Source of the DNA: Prosthecochloris ethylica
GTDB lineage: Bacteria > Bacteroidota > Chlorobiia > Chlorobiales > Chlorobiaceae
NCBI RefSeq assembly: GCF_015234275.1
Contig: NZ_JADGII010000007.1
Strand: one strand, 5' to 3'
DNA length: 64,000 bases
Below, in pieces: positions 60,207 through 64,000 of this stretch (the stretch's first letter is position 1; every line of letters starts with the position of its first letter). The translations under genes were made by a program, and so were the position numbers. Below the pieces are notes generated by a model, which was given only the letters and a program-made list of their open reading frames with translations, was not told where the DNA came from and did not search any database.

Positions 60207-60310
60207 TGTCATCCAGAAAGGTGGAGGGACTGGCCCTGTGAAGCCTTGGCAACCGTCACTCGTGATTGGTGCCAATTCCAACCCGGACATCAGTACGGGG
60301 AAAGATGACG
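60207..60310 (+). ncRNA. SAM-I (S-box) riboswitch
   Basis: The outer stem GTCATC (60208-60213) pairs with GATGAC (60304-60309). Between them lie the S-box landmarks: AGAAAGGTGGAGGGACTGG, CCCTGTGAAGCCTTGGCAAC, the P3/P4 helices and the pseudoknot partners. It binds S-adenosylmethionine and lowers expression of the downstream metY-metX genes when SAM is plentiful. The 120 bases after it must hold the expression platform; I cannot assign a clear terminator there. Confidence 0.9.
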
Positions 60311-60430
60311 GTATGTGCCTGCATCCTGTCAGTTTTCATACCGCTTTTTCTTTTCCTCCCTCAGTATCTCGCCAGATGTATCGCGGGTTGTTTTTCCGGA
60401 CGATGGCCGAACGTCTAAAGATCGTGTGTC

Positions 60431-61723
60431 ATGACCAGAAAAGCCCCCGGTTACCGTTACGAGACCCTGCAGGTGCATGCCGGACATGAACCTGATCCGG
60501 CAACCAGGTCCCGTGCTGTTCCTATTTACCAGACAACCTCGTACGTGTTCGACAGTGCCCGGCACGGTGCAGACCTGTTTGCACTCAAGGAGTTTGGCAA
60601 TATCTATACCCGCCTGATGAATCCGACGACCGATGTGCTGGAGCAGAGGATTGCGGCTCTCGAGGGCGGCAAGGCGGCGCTTGCGGTCTCGAGCGGTCAT
60701 GCGGCCCAGTTTATCGCACTCGGCAATATCTGCAGTGCCGGTACGTCGGTGGTGTCCTCCCCGTTTTTGTACGGAGGGACGTATAACCAGTTCAAGGTGT
60801 CGCTGAAGCGTTTCGGGGTCGATGTGCGTTTTACTTCCGATCTGGATCCCCGCTCGTTCCGCGAGGCGATCGATGAAACAACCCGTGCGATCTATCTCGA
60901 ATCTATCGGCAATCCGGCGTTTCACGTACCGGATTTCGAGGCTGTCGCGGCGGTTGCCCACGAGCATGGCATTCCCCTGATTGTCGATAATACGTTCGGC
61001 TGCTGCGGGTATCTGTGCCGTCCCCTGGACCATGGCGCCGATATCGTTGTGGCCTCGGCGACAAAATGGATAGGCGGGCACGGTACATCGATGGGAGGCA
61101 TTATTGTCGATTCCGGCCGTTTTGACTGGGGCAACGGGAAGTTTCCCGAGCTCAGCGAGCCGTCAGAGGGCTACCACGGGTTGAAGTTTTATGAGACGTT
61201 CGGCGAGCTGGCCTTTATCCTTCGGGCGCGGGTCGAGGGGTTGCGTGATTTCGGGCCTGCTATCAGCCCGTTCAATTCGTTTCTCCTGCTCCAGGGCCTG
61301 GAAACCCTGTCGCTCAGAGTCCAGCGGCATGCCGATAACACCATGGCTCTGGCCAGGTGGCTGCAGCAGCATCCTGCGGTGGCATGGGTGAACTATCCGG
61401 GACTTGCCCATCACCCGACGTACCGGCAGGCGTCGGCCTACCTTCACAACGGGTTCGGCTGTGTGCTGACGTTCGGCCTGAAAGCGGGATATGACGCTGC
61501 GGTCAGGGTGATTGACAGTGTGCGGCTTGCGAGTCATCTGGCCAATGTCGGGGATGCAAAGACGCTGGTCATTCACCCGGCGTCAACTACCCATCAGCAG
61601 CTCAGCCCGTCCGAGCAGGAAGCTGCCGGGGTACGTCCGGATATGATCAGGGTGTCGGTGGGGATCGAGCATATCGATGACATCACGGAGGATTTCGAGC
61701 AGGCTTTTTCACAACTGCAGTAG
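60431..61723 (+). CDS. metY: O-acetylhomoserine sulfhydrylase
   Basis: MetY uses PLP and sulfide to turn O-acetylhomoserine into homocysteine, bypassing cystathionine, which suits a sulfide-rich life style. 430 residues: RYETLQVHAGHEPDPATRSR, YTRLMNPTTDVLEQRIAALE, VDNTFGCCGYLCRP, VASATKWIGGHGTSMGG with the PLP-binding Lys, and KTLVIHPASTTHQQLSPSEQ. It is the first gene under the SAM riboswitch; metX starts 6 bases later. Confidence 0.94.
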   Translation: MTRKAPGYRYETLQVHAGHEPDPATRSRAVPIYQTTSYVFDSARHGADLFALKEFGNIYTRLMNPTTDVLEQRIAALEGGKAALAVSSGHAAQFIALGNICSAGTSVVSSPFLYGGTYNQFKVSLKRFGVDVRFTSDLDPRSFREAIDETTRAIYLESIGNPAFHVPDFEAVAAVAHEHGIPLIVDNTFGCCGYLCRPLDHGADIVVASATKWIGGHGTSMGGIIVDSGRFDWGNGKFPELSEPSEGYHGLKFYETFGELAFILRARVEGLRDFGPAISPFNSFLLLQGLETLSLRVQRHADNTMALARWLQQHPAVAWVNYPGLAHHPTYRQASAYLHNGFGCVLTFGLKAGYDAAVRVIDSVRLASHLANVGDAKTLVIHPASTTHQQLSPSEQEAAGVRPDMIRVSVGIEHIDDITEDFEQAFSQLQ

Positions 61724-61729
61724 TGTTCT

Positions 61730-62806
61730 ATGGAGTATATCAACGTTATATCACCGAAAACTGGTTTTTTTGTTTCACGAAGCCCGTTCCCGCTCGAGCT
61801 TGGCGGGGAACTGCCGGAAGTGACGGTGGCGTACCGGACCTGGGGAACGCTGAACCGCGACGGCCGCAATGCTGTTCTGATCTGCCATGCCCTGACGGGG
61901 TCGGCCGATGCTGACGAGTGGTGGAGCGGCATGTTCGGCGAGGGTATGGCTTTCGATCCGTCGAAGGATTTTATTATCTGCAGTAACGTTCTCGGCAGTT
62001 GCTACGGTTCGACCGGGCCGCTGTCGTCCAATCCGGCAACCGGACGGCGTTACGGCCCGGATTTTCCACGGATTACGATTCGTGATATGGTGCGTCTGCA
62101 GCGGTTGCTGCTCGATGAACTTGGTATCGAGCGCCTCCGGCTCGTTGTCGGCGCTTCCCTGGGCGGCATGCAGGTTCTTGAATGGGGGGCGATGTATCCC
62201 GGGATGGTCGGGGCCCTGATGCCCATGGGCGCTTCAGGGCGTCATTCTGCCTGGTGCATCGCTCAGAGCGAGGCTCAGCGGTGTGCGATCACGGCTGACC
62301 GTGAGTGGAATGATGGTTGGTACGATGTCGATACGCCGCCTGCCCGTGGCCTTGCGGCCGCGCGCATGATGGCCATGTGCAGCTACAGGAGTTTCGAGAA
62401 TTTCCAGGAACGTTTTGCACGGCACCAACGCGACGAAGGGGAGTTCCAGGCGGAGAGTTACCTGCACCATCAGGGGGAGAAGCTGGTGGGCCGTTTTGAC
62501 GCCAATACCTACATCGTGCTGACTCGTGCGATGGATATGCATGACCTGGGGCGTGACCGGCCGGGCGGATATGAACAGGTGCTGAAATCCATGAGTATGG
62601 ACGTTGAGGTTCTGTCCATCAGTTCTGATGTGCTGTACCCGTCTGCCGAACAGGAAGAGCTCGCGCATCTGATTCCCGGTGCTACCATCGAGTATCTGCA
62701 CGAGCCCTATGGTCACGATGCCTTCCTGATCGTTACCGGCAGGGTCAGTGATATCGTCAAACGGTTCAGGGACCGTGTTGCCTCCGGCGGTACATCGGCA
62801 GCTTAA
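61730..62806 (+). CDS. metX: Homoserine O-acetyltransferase
   Basis: 358 residues, alpha/beta hydrolase. MetX acetylates homoserine with acetyl-CoA, feeding MetY. VAYRTWGTLNRDGRNAVLIC, HALTGSADADEWWSGMFG, VVGASLGGMQVLEWGAMYPG (nucleophile Ser), and C-terminal YGHDAFLI (catalytic His). Its stop codon overlaps the serS stop on the other strand (TTAA 62803-62806). Confidence 0.93.
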   Translation: MEYINVISPKTGFFVSRSPFPLELGGELPEVTVAYRTWGTLNRDGRNAVLICHALTGSADADEWWSGMFGEGMAFDPSKDFIICSNVLGSCYGSTGPLSSNPATGRRYGPDFPRITIRDMVRLQRLLLDELGIERLRLVVGASLGGMQVLEWGAMYPGMVGALMPMGASGRHSAWCIAQSEAQRCAITADREWNDGWYDVDTPPARGLAAARMMAMCSYRSFENFQERFARHQRDEGEFQAESYLHHQGEKLVGRFDANTYIVLTRAMDMHDLGRDRPGGYEQVLKSMSMDVEVLSISSDVLYPSAEQEELAHLIPGATIEYLHEPYGHDAFLIVTGRVSDIVKRFRDRVASGGTSAA

Positions 62807-64000
62807 TCGATGAGACTGAACCCGGTATAGGGCTGCAATGCCTCGGGAACCCTGATCGTGCCTTCAGGAGTCTGGTAGTTTTCAAGCAGTGCCACCATCA
62901 GTCGTGACGTTGCCAGGCCTGAACCATTGAGCGTATGCACGAACGCGGGTTTCGAGCCGTCTTTCGGGCGGTAGCGTATCGATGCCCTCCTGGCCTGGTA
63001 GTCTTCGAAGTTGGAACAGCTCGAGGCTTCGAGAAACTGCTCTTCTGCCGGAGCCCATACTTCGATATCGTAGCATTTCGTCGCGTTTGCACTGATATCG
63101 CCGCTGCAGAGCAGAAGTACCCTGTAGGGGATTTCGAGCGCGTGCAGAATGGATTCAGCATTGGCGAGAATCTGTTCGAGGGCTTCGTAGGAGTGTTCGG
63201 GTTCGCTGTAGCGCACCAGTTCGACTTTGTTGAACTGGTGTACCCTCAGAAATCCCCGTGTGTCCTTGCCGTAGCTGCCGGCCTCACGTCGGAAACAGGG
63301 GGTGGAGGCAGCATAGCAGAGCGGCAGCTCTCCCGCGTCGAGAATTTCGTTGCGGTGCATGTTGGTCACCGGAACTTCAGCTGTCGGAATGGCGTAGAGG
63401 TTGTCCTCGTTCATGTAGTACACCTGGTCGGCGAACTTCGGCCACTGCCCGGTGCCTCGAAGGGAGTCCTGGTTGACGAACAGCGGGGGCATGACTTCAG
63501 TATAGCCGTTCTGCCCGGTCTGGACATCGAGCATGAAGTTGATCAGCGCCCGTTCCAGCCGGGCCCCTTTCCCCTTGTAGAGCGGAAAGCCGGCTCCCGT
63601 GATTTTCGCTCCTCGTTCAAAATCGAGAATTCCCAGTTTTCTGCCGAGATCCAGGTGATTGCTCAGTTTGAAATCGAGGTCGTGCTGGAAATCCATCTTC
63701 TCTTTCCACACGACGTTCTCATCAGCCGAAGCTCCGACCGGGACGTCGTCATGCAACTTGTTCGGAAGTGAGAGAAGGATTTCCTCGATGTCCACGGCAA
63801 GCTGTTTGAGTTGTTCGTCAAGCCCGGCAATGGTATCGGCAACCTCTTTCATCTGTTGTATCAGGTCATCGGCCGAGCCCTGTCCTGATCGCTTGATGAC
63901 GGCGATATCCTTCGAGACCTTGTTACGAAGAGCCTTGAGGTCATCGCTCTGCTTGATCAGCTCCCGGCGTTCCTTGTCGAAATCAAGCAGCTGGTTGAGC
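62803..64000 (-). CDS. serS: Seryl-tRNA synthetase (start beyond the window)
   Basis: About 399 residues are visible; the first 25-30 codons lie to the right of the window. The N-terminal coiled-coil arm (LNQLLDFDKERRELIKQSDD) runs in from the edge and holds tRNA-Ser. The class II core shows TGAGFPLYKGKGARLERALI (motif 1 region), YCYAASTPCFRREAGSYGKD (motif 2-type, here LCYAASTPCF) and the C-terminal LNGSGLATSRLMVALLENYQ (motif 3). Confidence 0.95.
   Translation of the reverse strand, partial: LNQLLDFDKERRELIKQSDDLKALRNKVSKDIAVIKRSGQGSADDLIQQMKEVADTIAGLDEQLKQLAVDIEEILLSLPNKLHDDVPVGASADENVVWKEKMDFQHDLDFKLSNHLDLGRKLGILDFERGAKITGAGFPLYKGKGARLERALINFMLDVQTGQNGYTEVMPPLFVNQDSLRGTGQWPKFADQVYYMNEDNLYAIPTAEVPVTNMHRNEILDAGELPLCYAASTPCFRREAGSYGKDTRGFLRVHQFNKVELVRYSEPEHSYEALEQILANAESILHALEIPYRVLLLCSGDISANATKCYDIEVWAPAEEQFLEASSCSNFEDYQARRASIRYRPKDGSKPAFVHTLNGSGLATSRLMVALLENYQTPEGTIRVPEALQPYTGFSLID

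Overview
The window is a bacterial chromosome segment that I read as a green sulfur bacterium (Chlorobiaceae; genus not resolved). The reasons are the moderately high GC content, a pyruvoyl-dependent arginine decarboxylase next to tyrS and smpB, a large class II (B12-dependent) ribonucleotide reductase, an NadA/NadB de novo NAD route, a DUF4293 protein, and Gram-negative envelope genes (Kdo transferase, MreCD/PBP2, EnvC-like). No photosynthesis gene lies in the window, so this assignment is inference.

Layout. (1) 1-4960 is an accessory zone. Two related IS3-family elements face outward from a block that has the anatomy of an integron cassette array: the 3' part of an isochorismatase-like hydrolase gene, an attC-like site, an intact NERD-domain superfamily 1 helicase gene, a second attC-like site, and the 5' part of a trypsin-like protease gene that is cut by the second IS. 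Two more IS3-type remnants follow. (2) 5028-5440 is a four-tRNA operon on the minus strand (Ile2-type CAU, Glu, Arg, Gln) with a terminator. (3) 5526-22545 holds cell wall and housekeeping genes: murA, an EnvC-like LytM protein, nadE, nadB, a DUF368/DedA pair (both families linked to undecaprenyl-phosphate recycling), pdaD, tyrS, smpB, a GlcD-type oxidase, mrdA-mreD-mreC, a CDF metal exporter, an orphan GroES-like protein and nadA. (4) 22863-26339 is nrdJ. (5) 26340-27853 is gene-free and holds four tandem copies of a unit of about 366 bp in which short hairpins alternate with blocks of 7-bp repeats. (6) 27854-35266 holds ftsE, pdxA, a DUF4293 gene, waaA, a 2'-5' RNA ligase-like gene, a LapA-like gene, deaD and an anchored protein of unknown function.

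(7) 35272-54213 is a minus-strand exopolysaccharide/O-antigen-type locus: hybrid sensor kinase, response regulator, UDP-glucuronate decarboxylase, galE, a second response regulator, an initiating sugar-phosphate transferase, a half-size TolC-like protein, a Wzz/GumC-like co-polymerase with a degenerate kinase domain, Wzx, Wzy/ligase, five glycosyltransferases, an acyltransferase and an ATP-grasp protein. Many neighbours overlap by 4 bp (ATGA), which suggests translational coupling. The logic is Wzx/Wzy-dependent synthesis: nucleotide-sugar supply, lipid-linked initiation, chain building, flipping, polymerisation and length control.

(8) 54437-64000 holds a DUF2721 protein, a DUF89 protein, a beta-CASP metallo-hydrolase, a TPR protein, xerD, rsmB, then a SAM-I riboswitch upstream of metY-metX, and serS running off the window end.

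The two most unusual parts are the IS-bounded cassette block (1-4155) and the hairpin/heptad array (26350-27849).
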